Below are positions 10,275 to 24,100 of a stretch of 64,000 nt of DNA, one piece after another. A program made the translations under genes and the position numbers. Source of the stretch: Podarcis raffonei (taxonomy: Eukaryota; Chordata; Lepidosauria; Squamata; Lacertidae); the NCBI RefSeq assembly GCF_027172205.1, contig NC_070614.1, positions 51,710,001-51,774,000 of the forward strand, given 5' to 3'. The notes under the pieces are model-generated. The model saw only the letters and a program-made list of their open reading frames with translations. It was not told where the DNA came from and ran no database searches. Numbering within the stretch: position 1 is the first letter of the stretch; every line of letters begins with the position of its first letter.

Positions 10275-11099
10275 TGTCAGGGGCTCAGGAGCAGAAGCAC
10301 AGGGGAGAGAGGAAATGGAGAGCGAAGGAGAGGAATCCGAGGGGAGCGTAGGGGAATATGACAGTGACCCGAGAGATTCCATGAGCTTCTCCAGCGAATC
10401 AGAAGATTCCCAGAAGGGGGCGCCGATGGTCAGGGCAAGGGGGGTCCCAGGGGGGATGCACCAGAAGCAAGGGGCCAGCGGGGACTCCCAAGGCAGCAGC
10501 GGGGGATCAGGACCAGCTCCCCCACCAGAGCGCAGTGGGGGGGAAGAGTCACATGAGTCAGGACCAGCCTCTCCTCCAGCGGGGAGAGAAGATGAGTCAG
10601 GGCTGACCACGCCTCCATCGGAAAGTGGGGAAACGGAGGGGAGGTCAGTTCCAGCTAGCCTCCCCGAAGGGGGGAGCAGTGACAGCAGCAGTGTAACGGT
10701 CAAGAGGAAGGTTGCCGGCTGGGCGCGCGCGCCAAGTTCAAATGTACAGGCGCGCGGGACAGCAGGAAACCCGGATTGGGAGCCAGGTCCTAAAGCCCGC
10801 CGGAGGGAGGGGGAAGATTCAGGGGACTCAGCGTCAGAAGAGTCTAGGAAGGGCGAGACCCCGACGGACAGGCGGAACCAGAGGAGGAAAGAACAAAGGA
10901 AGAGGTGGAGCAAGGCTAGGGTCTTAAACTGGTGTCTGGGGGGAGGAGATTCAGACGGAGCTTCGGCGGTCTAGAGTTTGAGACGTAGGGCTGCACGCTG
11001 CGGCTGTGAAAGTGAAACTGAACTTCAATAAAGACTTTTATACTTAACAACGAAGCAGCGTTGGTCCTTTGTGAGCTGGGACCTCGGGCAGCTCTGACA
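10275..11099 (+). mobile_element. Solo LTR-like fossil, family D, holding a long open frame
   Basis: It runs TGTCAGGGGCTCAGG to GCTCTGACA with a 5-bp duplication CGGTG at 10270-10274 and 11100-11104. TTCAATAAAGACTTTTATAC near 11025 is a U3/R-type polyadenylation signal. A plus-strand open frame of about 219 codons (10315-10974) is rich in Ser, Glu, Gly and Pro. It has no recognised domain. The element looks whole as a solo LTR. Confidence 0.75.
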
Positions 11100-11169
11100 C
11101 GGTGTTTATAGAAAGTGCGTTCCAGTGGAGCCAAGGCGTTAAGGTCTTTATGCTGCTGCATAATAGATA

Positions 11170-11411
11170 CAGTGGTACCTCTGGTTAAGTACATAATTCG
11201 TTCCGGAGGTCCGTTTTTAACCTGAAACTGTTCATAACCTGAAGCACCACTTTAGCGAATGGGGCCTCCTGCAGCCGCTGCGCCACCAGAGCACGATTCC
11301 TGTTCTCATCCTGAAGCAAAGTTCTTAACCCGAGGTACTATTTCTGGGTAAGCAGAGTCTGTAACCTGGAGCGTATGTAACTTGAAGCGTATGTAACCCG
11401 AGGTACCACTG
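11170..11411. mobile_element. Tigger-like MITE
   Basis: TA-flanked inverted CAGTGGTACCTCTGG/CGAGGTACCACTG, same family as 3283-3507. Confidence 0.88.
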
Positions 11412-11811
11412 TACTGGGTATTTTATCCTCCCAAGCTCGAAGTAGCGACCATAAGGGCTCGGGAAAATCCATTTTTGTCCTTGGTGGACACCTGGATGGC
11501 AAACCCTTCCCGGCCACGAAAGAACATGCTGTTGCTCTTATAATCCCGGGTGCCTTGTGTGCTCTCACTGCGGGCCAGGAAAGGCTCTGCCATCTTGAAA
11601 AAGGAGGGTCAGAGACGTTCTCGAGCAGCTCAGCTTGGCCTAAGCTCTTTATCTCGCTTCCTACGACAAATACTAGCTCATCCCCCTGGTCCACAGAGCA
11701 TCTTCCCCATCAGACCCTGAAAGTTCGGAGCAGAACGTAGAAGTCTTTGACTCTGGCTGACTGACACTCTGGCCCCGAAGTCTCTCACGGTGGGAACCCC
11801 CGAGAAGACCA
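11412..11811 (-). other. TNFSF13: TNFSF13 3' flank, probable 3' UTR
   Basis: Non-repeat sequence directly after the TNFSF13 stop. It has a 118-codon minus-strand open frame without similarity that I recognise. A GATAAA variant lies near 11425 on the minus strand, before the MITE. Confidence 0.45.
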
Positions 11812-11921
11812 CTATAGACGGAGAAACCCCAGGAAGGTCCCGTGGACAGTCAGGTCAAAGGATGCGTTGAAACGAGGGATGCGGAGGTTCAGCCGGTCTC
11901 CAGGCTGCAGGTGGAAAACCC
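11812..11921 (-). CDS. TNFSF13: TNFSF13 exon 6 and stop codon
   Basis: The exon has acceptor CTTTTAG and 110 nt, ending in TAG at 11812-11814. It encodes [20 protein letters not shown], then [15 protein letters not shown]. Human APRIL ends VFHLHQGDILSV and HGTFLGFVKL. No canonical AATAAA was seen downstream. A GATAAA variant on the minus strand near 11425 is the only candidate. Confidence 0.96.
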
Positions 11922-12157
11922 CTAAAAGGAGGAGGAAGAGGAGGGTCAGGCAGAGGCACAGCAGGGTGGAAACACCTTCCTTTCAAGGGCCTCTGGTTCC
12001 CCTGGGACCGGCTCCTGACAGGGCCTCATCCTGCTGAATTTGACGCTAGCAAACTGTCTTGCAGGATTGGTAGGAATAGGGGCTTTGGAGTATTTCAATT
12101 TGAGTAATAATAATAATAATAACAACATTAATAATGATGATGATGAGGATGATGATG

Positions 12158-12198
<41 letters not shown>

Positions 12199-15100
12199 TT
12201 ATTATTTGTACCCCGCCACTCTGGGCAGCTTCCAGCAAAGATTAGAAATACATTAAAATGTCACACATTAAAAACTTCCCTGAACAGGGCTGCCTTCAGA
12301 TGTCTTCTAAATGTCAAGTACAGTAGTTGTTTATCTCTTTGACATCTGACAGGAGGGCGTTCCACAGGGCGGGTGCCACCACCGAGAAGGCCCTCTGCCT
12401 GGTTCCCTGTAGCTTTGCTTCTCGCAGCGAGGGAACCGCCAGAAGGCCCTCGGAACTGGACCTCAGCGTCCAGGCAGAACGATGGGGGTGGAGACGCTCC
12501 TTCAGGTCTACTGGGCCGCTTAAGGGCTTTCAAGGTCAGCACCAACACTTTGAATTGTGCTCGGAAACGTACTGGGAGCCAATGTAGGTCTTTCAGGACT
12601 GGTGTTATGTGGTCTCCCAGTCCCCAGTCTAGCTGCCGCATTCTGGATTAGTTATAGTTTCCGGGTCACCTTCAAAGGCAGCCCCACGCAGAGCGCATGG
12701 CAGTAGTCCAAGCGGGAGATAACCAGAGCATGCGCCACTCTGGCGAGGCAGTCCGCGGGCAGTAGGTGTTATTGAGCATCATTAATTCCCGTGGAATATA
12801 CAAAGGTTGGCCCTGCTCCCCACCCCAACCCCAGTCTGGCCTTTGACAGCTAACTTGCCGAGGTTCAACAGGTGAAGCTCCGGCCCAGCAAGAAGATGCC
12901 GGGTGGCGTTTCTGCCCAGGAGAGAGGGGGCAACTTGAAACCGTTCAATGCCAACACCCCACGTGTCCCCACCAAATCCCACTCCCCTTTGTTATAAGAA
13001 CTCTAAGGTCTCAAATATAAATTAAATGTTCATAAATGTACGAGGCAAACACATACATAAGTATATAAACCATGTGTCTGAAATAGTATCAGAGAGCAAT
13101 CCTGAAGCCATTTTGACTCTCCCAAAGACCTCAAATATTCCTCTGCAGTAAGGGAGGCAAATCCCGTCTTAAGGGCATATTTGTGTATGAATAGGGTGAG
13201 CCTGTGACCTGGATTCAGGAGCTAAAGTTTTAACCGTCACAAAAGAATGGCCAGGCTGCCCAGGTAAAGCAATCAGGGCCCATTATCAGGTACCCTGTCA
13301 GACAGGATTTCTGCTGAAGACTGCCTCCTTCTGTGATGCATATATGATGTCTTGTGGGGTGGTCTTGGGCTACAGGGTGGGCAATTTCTAGAGTCTATAT
13401 AAGTGCTTGCACACCATTGTTCGGGGTGATACGGAAGGGGGGGCATGTCTTCTTCACCTCCTTCTTCGCTACAATATATCCATTTATTTCCAATTGTCAA
13501 TGTCAAAAGGGACTAAAATCTATAAAATCCATAGAAAATCAACGTGCCAATTTGCTCAATTTCTCTAGGACTCCATGACACCTCCCCTGTCCTCCATAAT
13601 CCCTCAAGCAAGGTGTCAAGACCCTAATCCTGTCAAATCACTCTGCCAAGCCTTTCCTCTGGGCAATGCCAGGTGGCAGACTATGCATACATGGACCATT
13701 GTCTTATCATCATCGGTAATCAGGATGTGCTTATCTGCGCATATCTCCAGCTCTGCATATTCCCCCCTCCCTCCTCCATATGTTAATCCTATGTAACCCA
13801 ACCTCTTCTTAATGTATTCATGATGTAACTGGGATGTATTTTGCACTGTATTCTGGGACATGGAGGGAGTTTCAAAAGTTCATGTCACCCCTTTCTCGCG
13901 GTTCAATCTCGTCTGGAACCTGTTGCGCAATAAACTTGGATCTTCTGCAGTTTGCTCCTGCCTCCGGCTGAGCTCATTTTTCCTCCGCAGGGACCCGCCG
14001 ACTTAGTCCGACGAGCTGGGTGGCAGAGTAACCCCACACCCAGATTTTACCGTAACAGGGGTCCCTCCTGCCTCCTGCGTGTGGTGAGTGGGGACCCCTT
14101 TGCAACAGTTAAAAAAGATCAGGCTTACTAGCCGCTTTGCTTCCCAATATACTCTGGTTATTTCCTCCTACCAATAGGAGGGCTCCGAAATACCCCATAA
14201 ATGAAAGGGAGCAGTTTCCCCCCTATAACAATGTTCTTGAGTACCATAAATCCCTGTGGAATACGCAAAGGTTGCCCACCTGTCCCCTGTCTGGCCTTTG
14301 ACAGCTGACTGACTTGCCGAGGTTCAACAGGTGAAGCCCCAGAAAATGCCGGGGGGGGGGATTTCTGCCCAGGAGAGAGGTGGCAACCCAAGACCATTTG
14401 ACGCCAACACCCCAACCCAAATCCCGCTCCCCTTGCAAGGGAACCCAGGAGTCCTGGATAGCAGCTCTCCCTCCCACCAGCCAGGTCTGATTCTCCTCTC
14501 ACCTCCACTATAGCAGCTGTTGAAGGCCTTTTCTGGGTTTGGGGGCATGCTCTGGACGCAGCGGAACAGGATTTGGCCGGGCTTCCCAGGAGCTTTCCGC
14601 CACAGCACCTGCCCCATAGTAAAGGTGGGGTCATGGAACAGCACCTAGGGGGAAGAAAAGGGGTGTGTGGGTCGGTTTCGCTGGCCCAGCGGCGAAGAAG
14701 GGCAAAAGGCAGCGGGGTGTAATCCGGACACTTCCTGAAGGGTGCTCAACATCGCTCTCCCCACACACAAACATTTCCCGCAGCGTCTATGTGGTGCCGT
14801 CAGCCTTAAAAGGCTGGGCCAAATTTCTTCCCAACACACATATATTTACAAATAAAGCTGTGTTCGGTGGATGAAAGGACATATGATTTTTGACACGATT
14901 GAGAATCGCATAGCCAGCGAAGGAGAACTTTAAAGTGTTAAGACCAGAAGGTGGAAAATATGAAAAAGAAGAGGCAGGATTGAAGATTTGGAGATATGCT
15001 TCAGAGGTCCAGACTATCAGGAGCCCAGAAAAATTAATAATTACAATTTGGTCTTTTTAAATTTTAGTTTCTTGTTTTTAATTGGATTATGATGTGGATA

Positions 15101-18100
15101 TGTTGATTGGCTGGTTTTACTGGAAAATCAATAAAATGATTTTTAAAAAAATGTCTTCCCAACACATGTGTACAATTTTTATCCAATTTTCAGAAGGACA
15201 GAAGGGCATTACGATATACAGTGTCGAAAGCCTTCGTCAGGTCAATTAACGCCATACACAGGGGTTGGTTTTGCTCTCTGCATTTTTCTTGAAGCTGTCG
15301 AGTGGTGAAAATCATGTCATTGTGAAAACCGTGTTTATGGAAGACAATCTTACTCGGCTACAAGTGATCGCCAAAGAAGAAGAAGAAGAAGACTGGCAGA
15401 TGTGATTAAAAGAACTGGCAGATGTGATCTCAGAACCACTGGCAGTCATCTTTGAGAATTCCTGGAGAACAGGCGAAGTCCCAGCAGACTGGAGGAGGGC
15501 AAATGTTGTCCCTATTTTCAAAAAGGGGGAAAGAGAGGACCCAGATAATTACCGCCCAGTCAGTCTGACATCAATACCAGGGAAGATTCTGGAGCAGATC
15601 ATTAAGCAAACAGTCTGTGAGCACCTAGAAAGGAATGCTGTGATCACCAATAGTCAGCATGGATTTCTGAAAAATAAGTCGTGTCAGACTAACCTGATCT
15701 CGTTTTTTGACAGAATTACAAGCCTGGTAGATGAAGGGAATGCACTGGATGTAGCCTACCTTGATCTCAGCAAGGCGTTTGACAAGGTGCCCCATGATAT
15801 TCTTGTAAAGAAGCTGGTAAAATGCGGACTTGACTATGCTACCACTCAGTGGATTTGTAACTGGCTGACTGACCGAACCCAAAGGGTGCTCATCAATGGT
15901 TCCTCTTCATCCTGGAGAAGAGTGACTAGTGGGGTGCCACAGGGTTCTGTCTTGGGCCCGGTCTTATTCAACATCTTTATCAACGACTTGGATGATGGAC
16001 TCAAGGGCATCCTGATCAAATTTGCAGATGACACCAAACTGGGAGGGGTGGCTAACACCCCAGAGGACAGGATCACACTTCAAAACGACCCTGACAGATT
16101 AGAGAACTGGGCCAAAACAAACAAGATGAATTTTAACAGGGAGAAATGTAAAGTATTGCACTTGGGCAAAAAAAATGAGAGGCACAAATACAAGATGGGT
16201 GACACCTGGCTTGAGAGCAGTACATGTGAAAAGGATCTAGGAGTCTTGGTTGACCACAAACTTGACATGAGCCAACAATGTGACGTGGCAGCTAAAAAAG
16301 CCAATGCAATTCTGGGCTGCATCAATAGGAGTATAGCATCTAGATCAAGGGAAGTAATAGTGCCACTGTATTCTGCTCTGGTCAGACCTCACCTGGAGTA
16401 CTGTGTCCAGTTCTGGGCACCACAGTTCAAGAAGGACACTGACAAACTGGAACGTGTCCAGAGGAGGGCAACCAAAATGGTCAAAGGCCTGGAAACGATG
16501 CCTTATGAGGAACGGCTAAGGGAGCTGGGCATGTTTAGCCTGGAGAAGAGGAGGTTAAGGGGTGATATGATAGCCATGTTCAAATATATAAAAGGATGTC
16601 ACATAGAGGAGGGAGAAAGGTTGTTTTCTGCTGCTCCAGAGAAGCGGACACGGAGCAATGGATCCAAAGTACAAGAAAGAAGATTCCACCTAAACATGAG
16701 GAAGAACTTCCTGACAGTAAGAGCTGTTTGACAGTGGAATTTGCTGCCAAGGAGTGTGGTGGAGTCTCCTTCTTTGGAGGTCTTTAAGCAGAGGCTTGAC
16801 AACCATATGTCAGGAGTGCTCTGATGGTGTTTCCTGCTTGGCAGGGGGTTGGACTCAATGGCCCTTGTGGTCTCTTCCAACTCTATGATTCTATGATTCT
16901 ATAAGACAAATTTTATCGATTTCCTTATTGATTTCATTTATAGAACACCTTTATCTTCCAAGGTGGGGTACCTGGTTCTCCTCCCCCCCCCCCAGTTCCC
17001 CCTCACAACAACCTTGCGAGGAAGGTTGGGCTAACACAGTGCTTTCCAAATCTGTGTGTCGCAACATGCGATTGTGTCGGCTGCAGGGTGTGGACCTGTC
17101 ACACCAACTTTCCCTGCATTCCTCCCGGGGCTGGAAAGGGGTTCGTCTAACCTCTGGTTTGCTAGTGAAACTGAATTACTATGCTGCAAAATGACGCATG
17201 TCTAAAAAGTGTGCCACCAGCATGAAAAGTTTGGAAAGCTCTGGCAACAAAGGTCCGTATAGTTAAAGCTCTGGTTTTCCCAGTAGTGATGTACGGAAGT
17301 GAGAGCTGGACCATCAAGAAGGCTGATGGCCGAAGAATGGATGCTTTTGAATTCTGGGGCTGGAGGAGACTCTTGAGAGTCCCATGGACTGCAAGAAGAT
17401 CCAAACCTCTCCGTTCTGAAGGAAATCAGCCCTGAGTGCTCACTGGAAGGATAGATCCTAAAGCTGAGGCTCCAAGACTTGGGCCACCTCATGAGAAGAG
17501 AGGACTCCCTGGAAAAGACCCTGATGTTGGGAAAGATGGAGGGTGCAAGGAGAAGGGGACGACGGAGGATGAGATGGTGGGACAGTGTTCTTGAAGCTGC
17601 CAGCATGAGTTTCACCAAACTGCGGGAGGCAGTGGAAGACAGGAGAGCCTGGCGTGCTCTGGTCCAGGGGGTCACGAAGAGGCGGACACGACTAAACGAC
17701 TAAGCAAGAACAAAGAATTGGCAACTGGCCCAAGACCACCCAGGAAGCTTCATGGCTACGCAGGGATCCGAACCCTGCTCCTGGTCTAAACTGACTGGAT
17801 GGCAGCGACTCTCCAGGGTTGCAGCTCAGTCAGTAGATAGCTCAGTCCTTAGAGTTTGAGACTCTGAATCTCAAGGTTGTGGGTTTGAATCCCACATTGG
17901 GCAAAATATTCCTGCATGGCAGGGGGTTGGACTGGATGACCCTTTCCAATGTTGCAAGTCTACGATTCTATGAAATGCCACCGGGGCCTGAAATGATGGT
18001 TCGGTCACTGAGCTACGTACCACAGCCCAGTAGAAGAGGGTGCATTTGTGTGTTGTGATGAGGCAGTCTCTTCCCAGCCCTACCTAATCCGGGTGGCCCC

Positions 18101-21084
18101 CACCACTGGCAAACTAGGGTCAGGATCCTGCCCTGCCCTCTTACCTGGCTGTAAACGAAGTAAAGCCCCATGTGCCTCACCACCACGTCCCGTCCGCTGA
18201 GCTCCAGGGCTCGGCCTTGCTGGAGGAAAGGCTTCCACCATATTTCTGTGGCAAATCCATCTTCTAAAATGCGGGCGACAGGAAAAAGATTATTACACTG
18301 CCGTCCCATTTAAAACTCACCCGTGGCAGTCCATCCCCCCCCCCAATGAGTTGCCAACCTTTTGTTTTCCTTTACGCACGACTCCTGGGTCGCTTCCCAA
18401 GCCAGGCAGACATTCAAAGGGTAAAGCTGTCCCCATAAACTAAATCTTTGAGTTAACACAAGCGCGCCACCCCTTCTTTTCCAAGTGGCGCATTACCCCT
18501 TCCTGGTCGTTCCCTTGCCCTATCCTCTGAAATTAGGTTGTGGGGGGAATGGGGTTGGTTTTTATAGCCCATCTCTCCTTCAAGGTGATCCCCTGTCCGT
18601 TGTCAATCAGAGAAGAATAGCTGGAGGCAGGAACTAGTAAAATATGAGGCATATTTTTGTTTTCTGTTGCAACAGAGTCCCCCCCTCTTTGCAAGGAGGT
18701 GAGTACCCAGAATGTTATGTACTGAAGTTCTCACCCTGGGCCAGCAGGGGGATACTGTAGATAGTTATGCAAATGAAGGATCGAAAGTGACGTTCAGTGA
18801 TTGGATAGTTTGTATGCAAATGAAGGATCGAAAGTGACGTTCAGTGATTGGATAGTTTTAGAAAGTTGCTACAGTTACGTTGTTCTGTTCTGGCCTTTGA
18901 ATAAACAAGAGCTGTTTGAAGAATCGCTGTGTCGTCTGATATGTTCGCCCACAACCTAACACAGAACGAAAGCTGTGTAACCACCTTTAAAAGCTTCAGA
19001 AATTGCCCCAACCCCTTAGCCAAAGATCACAGAAAAAGCATCATTATGTCACAGAAAAGAAACGGTCTACAACAATAAATTTGAGAGATACTTGATCATG
19101 AGTGCCGATTGCTTTATCCTGGCCATTCTTTTGAAAAGGTAAATAAGTATTTCTCGACAGACCTACCCCATTCATCTGTTTACACAGGATTTGAAGGGTT
19201 TTGCAAGTGAAAAGGACTATTGGGAAAGCTTCCCCCTCCACACAAAATACCGTATTTTTCGCTCCATAAGATACACTTTTTTCTTCCTAAAAAGTAAGGG
19301 GAAATGTCTGTACGTCTTATGGAGCAAATGTGTGGTCCCTGGAGCCGAATTGCCCAGGGGCGAAAAGCAGATCATGTTTTTGTTTTTGTTTTTTAGAAAG
19401 AGGGAAGGGGGTGTTGAAAGGAAGCCGCTGATTGGCAAGTGATCGGGAGCGAGATAAGGGACGCTAGCAATAAAGGAGGCTGCCTGGGAGGGGGGAGGTA
19501 AAGACAGCAAACTAAATTATCTATTACCTATTACCTATTACCTATTACCTATTACCTATTACCTATTATCTATTATCTATTATCTATTATTTGGTGTTAT
19601 ATTAGCTACTTCCAGCCCTTGGGTATGCAGGCTAATCTGAGGGAGACATTACATATTTTTTGTTAGAAGATCAGCAATTTCACGTTTGAGGTCTTTTATT
19701 GCTGCCCAAACCCAATGATTTGACAGTTTTTATTTTGTCTGTTCCACCTAGAACTTCGTCTCTTGCCACCGCTATCTTTTGCAGTGCCTCCGTGCATCTG
19801 TGGTGGATTTATGCAGGACCATCCATACATTACTCAAATTTATTACCGTAATTGTTCTGTGATGCCACGTGAATGCCATTTAGAGAGCAACTCTTGCACG
19901 ATGCTCAAACAAAAATGGCATGAAAAGTTAAAGGAATTTCAGCATGTGATGGTCGTAAATGAAGCAGCCAGTCCACCCCAAATCTTTTGCAGGCTCAAAG
20001 AGTCTTGGAAGCGGAACAGCGCACAAGCACAAAACGATCACGATTGCAACAAATAAGAAACCTGGAAGGAGAATTGCAGCAGCTGAGCCAGGAAATAATT
20101 ATAAACAACGGATCAGTGTTTTTGCACTGTGAGGGTGATGGCGATAGAGAATGCATTTTCGGGGGGATTTTAAAAGTTAAGGATGGCGGATTTCTGCAGT
20201 CTCGTGTCGTTAAAAGAAAACGAGAGAGGAAGGAATTGGAGAGGACTGCACAGTTATATACTGTGATAAGAATTTTAAAGTCTTAGATATATAATAAATG
20301 TTCATAAATGTACCAACCAAGCACCTACATAGATCAGCACAGGAAGACCAACCTGAAACCATTTTTGATTCCCAAACTGACCAAATGTTTTCTCTGCAAG
20401 GTCAAAGGAAAATGGAAAAGCCTCCCCATTACCTTTTCCTTCACAAATCCTGTCTTAAGAGTATGTCTGTCTGTGTTTGAATAGGGTGAGCCTGTGACCT
20501 GGCTCAGGAACGAAGTATTTATCATTACAAAAGACTGGCCAGGCTCTCCAGGGTATCCAATCAAGTGAGCATTAATAGGTAATCTGTCAGACGAGATAAA
20601 CAACGCACTCAGATTTCTGCTGTAGACCGCCTCTTCTGTGATGTACGTATGATGTATGGAGGGGTGGTCTGGAGCTCCAGGGCAGGCAATTTAAAATGTC
20701 TATATAAGGGCGGGCACACCTTTGTTCTGGGTTCCTCCTCCCTTCCTGCATGTGAGGGGAGCACCCTGTTGCAACAGTTTAATAAAGATCAAGCTTACTA
20801 GCTGCTTTGCTTCTCAATATTCTCTGGTTGGCCTCTGTTATTTTCTCCTACCAATAGGGAACCCAGGTAAGGACTCTATATGAGCTCTTGGGTACCCCAT
20901 AAGCGAAAAAGGGCAGATTGGTTTTGTTTACAACAATACACAGCAGCAGAACAACCACGCAGATCTTAACAGTCGGAAGACTGAATGACAAAGCCACACA
21001 GCTCCATGGAAGAAAGAGACCAAAACTCACCACTGCTGGACTGTCGGAGGGGAGCCAAATGCAGGACAGACTGCTTTCCTGGCA

Positions 21085-21146
<62 letters not shown>

Positions 21147-24100
21147 TAAAAAACATTTTTACTATTTATATGCCGCCCATCTGACTGGGTTTCCCCAGCC
21201 ATTCCGGGCAGCTTCCAGCAAACTTTAAAAACACAATAAAGCATCAAAAATTAAAATCTTCTCCGTACAAGGCTGCCTTCAAATGTCTACAGAAGGTCTG
21301 TTTATCTCCTTGATATCTGACGGGAGGGCGCCACCACCGAGAAGGCCCACTGCCTGGTTCCCATGTAAGCTCCCTTCTCGCAGGGAGGGAACCACCAGAA
21401 GGCCCTCGGAGCTGGACCTCAGTGTCCAGGCTGAACGATGGAGGCAGAGGTGCTCTTTCAGGTAAAAGGTAAAGGTAAAAGGACCCCTGACCATTGGGTC
21501 CAGTCGTGACCGACTCTGGGGTTGCGGTGCTCATCTCGCTTTATTGGCCGAGGGATCTGGCGTACAGCTTCTGGGTCATGTGGCCGGTATGACTAAGCTG
21601 CTTCTGGCGAACCAGAGCAGCGCACGGAAACGCCGTTTACCTTCCCACCGGAACGGTACCTATTTATCTACTTGCACTTTGACGTGCTTTTGAACTGCTA
21701 GGTTGGCAGGAGCAGGGACCGTCGCGGGGATTCGAACCGCCGACCTTCTGATCGGCAAGTCCTAGACTCTGTGGTTTAACCCACAGCGCTACCCGCTCTT
21801 TCAGGTATACAGGGCAAAATGTACACACCGCTTGATTGTAAGGAAAAATAACCACATACGTTGAAGCAGTTTACGAAAAGATTGCAACCGTGAAGGACAC
21901 AGAAGCCATAATGCTAAAACAGATTAAAATCACCTCCGCCTTCTAAACATCTGGGCAAGCTTCTCTAGATGAAAATGTTTTTAGCAGGCGCCGAACAGAG
22001 CGCTTGATTTCTTCTTTTTTAAAAAAATAATATTTATTAAGAGTTTAAAGATTACAAAAAAGAAAAAAAAATTAACAAAACAAAACAATACAATACAATA
22101 CAGAAACAAAAACACTACATATACACTAATCTTAACAAAACAAAACAAAGACAATTAAAAACACATCCAATAATTTCAATATCTTATCTTTCATTCACTT
22201 GTTTCAGCGACCTCCTCACACCTCCCTTTTTTGTATTCCACTTCAATTAACTGTTTCAGCAAATCCTTTCCATCTTCCTCAGTTTTCTGTCCTGTAATTT
22301 CTCTTAACACATTCTAACCTTATTTTTCCCTTTAATCCATTAACAATCTATTTGTACTTAATTCTTTGTAACATTTCTGCTAAAGCCATATAACTTCATT
22401 CCAGCATCTTTCTAACAGAGCGCTTGATTTCAAGTAGCAGGGAGTTCCAAAGTGCGAACACTGCCATGCTATCGTAGCTGGGGCCAAAAATACACCAAAT
22501 TTGGCATCAGGCAAAAATCTCTACACAACGTCCAGGGCCCTGTAACCAGGAAGGCCATCTCTCTGCTTAGCCATGTACATAGCTGTCAACGTTTCCCTTT
22601 TTTAAAGGGAAATTCCCTTATTCCGAATAGGATTCCTCGCAAGAAAAGGGAAAAGTTGACAGCTATGGCCACGTACCCTCAGGAGGGGGCTCTGGATAAA
22701 GGAGCTGGCTTTGCATACTCCGCTGTTTTATTTAAATATCACTTTCACTTCCCTTCCAACTTCCTCTCCATCCTTCCTCTCCTCGCTCTGTGGGGCCGAG
22801 AGCAAGAAACAGGAAGGGAGAGACCCAGCTTGCCCACCCGTCTAGCCAGCTGTGACCCTCACTGTGTTCCTGCACACAGGTGTCTGTAAAAGCTGGGAGA
22901 GTGTGCCGTGCGCCCGAAGTAAGTATTACAAGAATTTTAAAGTCTCAGATATAGAGTAAATATTCATAAATGCACACATATCTAAATATACGAACCTTGT
23001 ACCTACGGAACCGCCTCTCCCGATATGCCCCACGGAGGACCTTAAGGTCCATAAATAGCAACACCTTAGAGGTCCCGGGCCCTAAGTCAGATTAGCCTCA
23101 ACCAGAGCCAGGGCCTTTTCAACTCTGGCCCCAGCCTGGTGGAACGCTCTGTCTCATGAGACCAGGGCCCTGCGGGATCTGATTTCTTTCCGCAGGGCCT
23201 GTAAGACAGAGTTGTTCCGCCTGGCCTTTGGCTTAGAATCAAGTTATTAAGTTGTATTTCAATCAGTTGTTTTTAATATCTGGTGTCAGCCACCCTGAGC
23301 CCAGTCTTGGCTGGGGAGGGCGGGGTATAAATAATAATAATAATAATAAGTATTATTAGTCTGAAATAGTACAGGGGAGCAATCCTGGAGCCATTTGGAC
23401 TCTCCCAAAGTGACCTCAAATAATCCTTTGCAGTAAGGGAGGCAAATGGGGACAGCCTTCCCATTGTCTTTTTGCTTGCAAACCCTGTCTGAAGGGCACA
23501 TTTGTGTATGAATAGGGTGAGCCTGTGACCTGGACTCAGGAACCAAAGTATTAACCATCACAAAACAACGGCCAGACTGCCTAGGTAATGCAATCAGTGA
23601 CCATTATCAAGTATTCTGGCAGACAGGATTTCTGCTGTAGACTGCCTCCTTCTGTGATGTATGCATGATGTTTTGGGGGGTGGTCTTGGGCTACAGGGTG
23701 GGCAATTTCAAGTGTCTATATAAGGACATGCACACCACTGTTTAGGGTTGTCCTCCCTCCTGCGTGTGGTGAGTAGGGACCCTGTTGCAACAGTTCCTTG
23801 AATAAAGATCAAGCTTACTAGCCACTTTGCTTCTCAATATACTCTGGTTGGCCTCTGCTATTTTCTCCTACCGATAGGGAACCCACTTAAGGACTCTATA
23901 CGGGCTCCGGAATACCCCATAAGGGAAAGGGAGCAGTTTCTTCCCTTTATAACAGTAGGGTCATAACTCAGCGACAGAATAACTGCTGGCCATGTCCCCT
24001 AATCCAGAATTTTGGAGAACTGCTAGAGGGCCTGACACAGCCTAAGGCCACTTCCCGTCTTCCCCGTCACGTCCCTCTTATCATTTCCCTCTCCAATGCG

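Noticed and set aside
10218-10913. A 231-codon minus-strand open frame
   Set aside because: It is the complement of the LTR open frame at 10315-10974 and lacks any recognised domain.
19516-19590. Short regular repeats that look array-like
   Set aside because: Simple heptamer microsatellite without spacers; not CRISPR, and the genome is eukaryotic.
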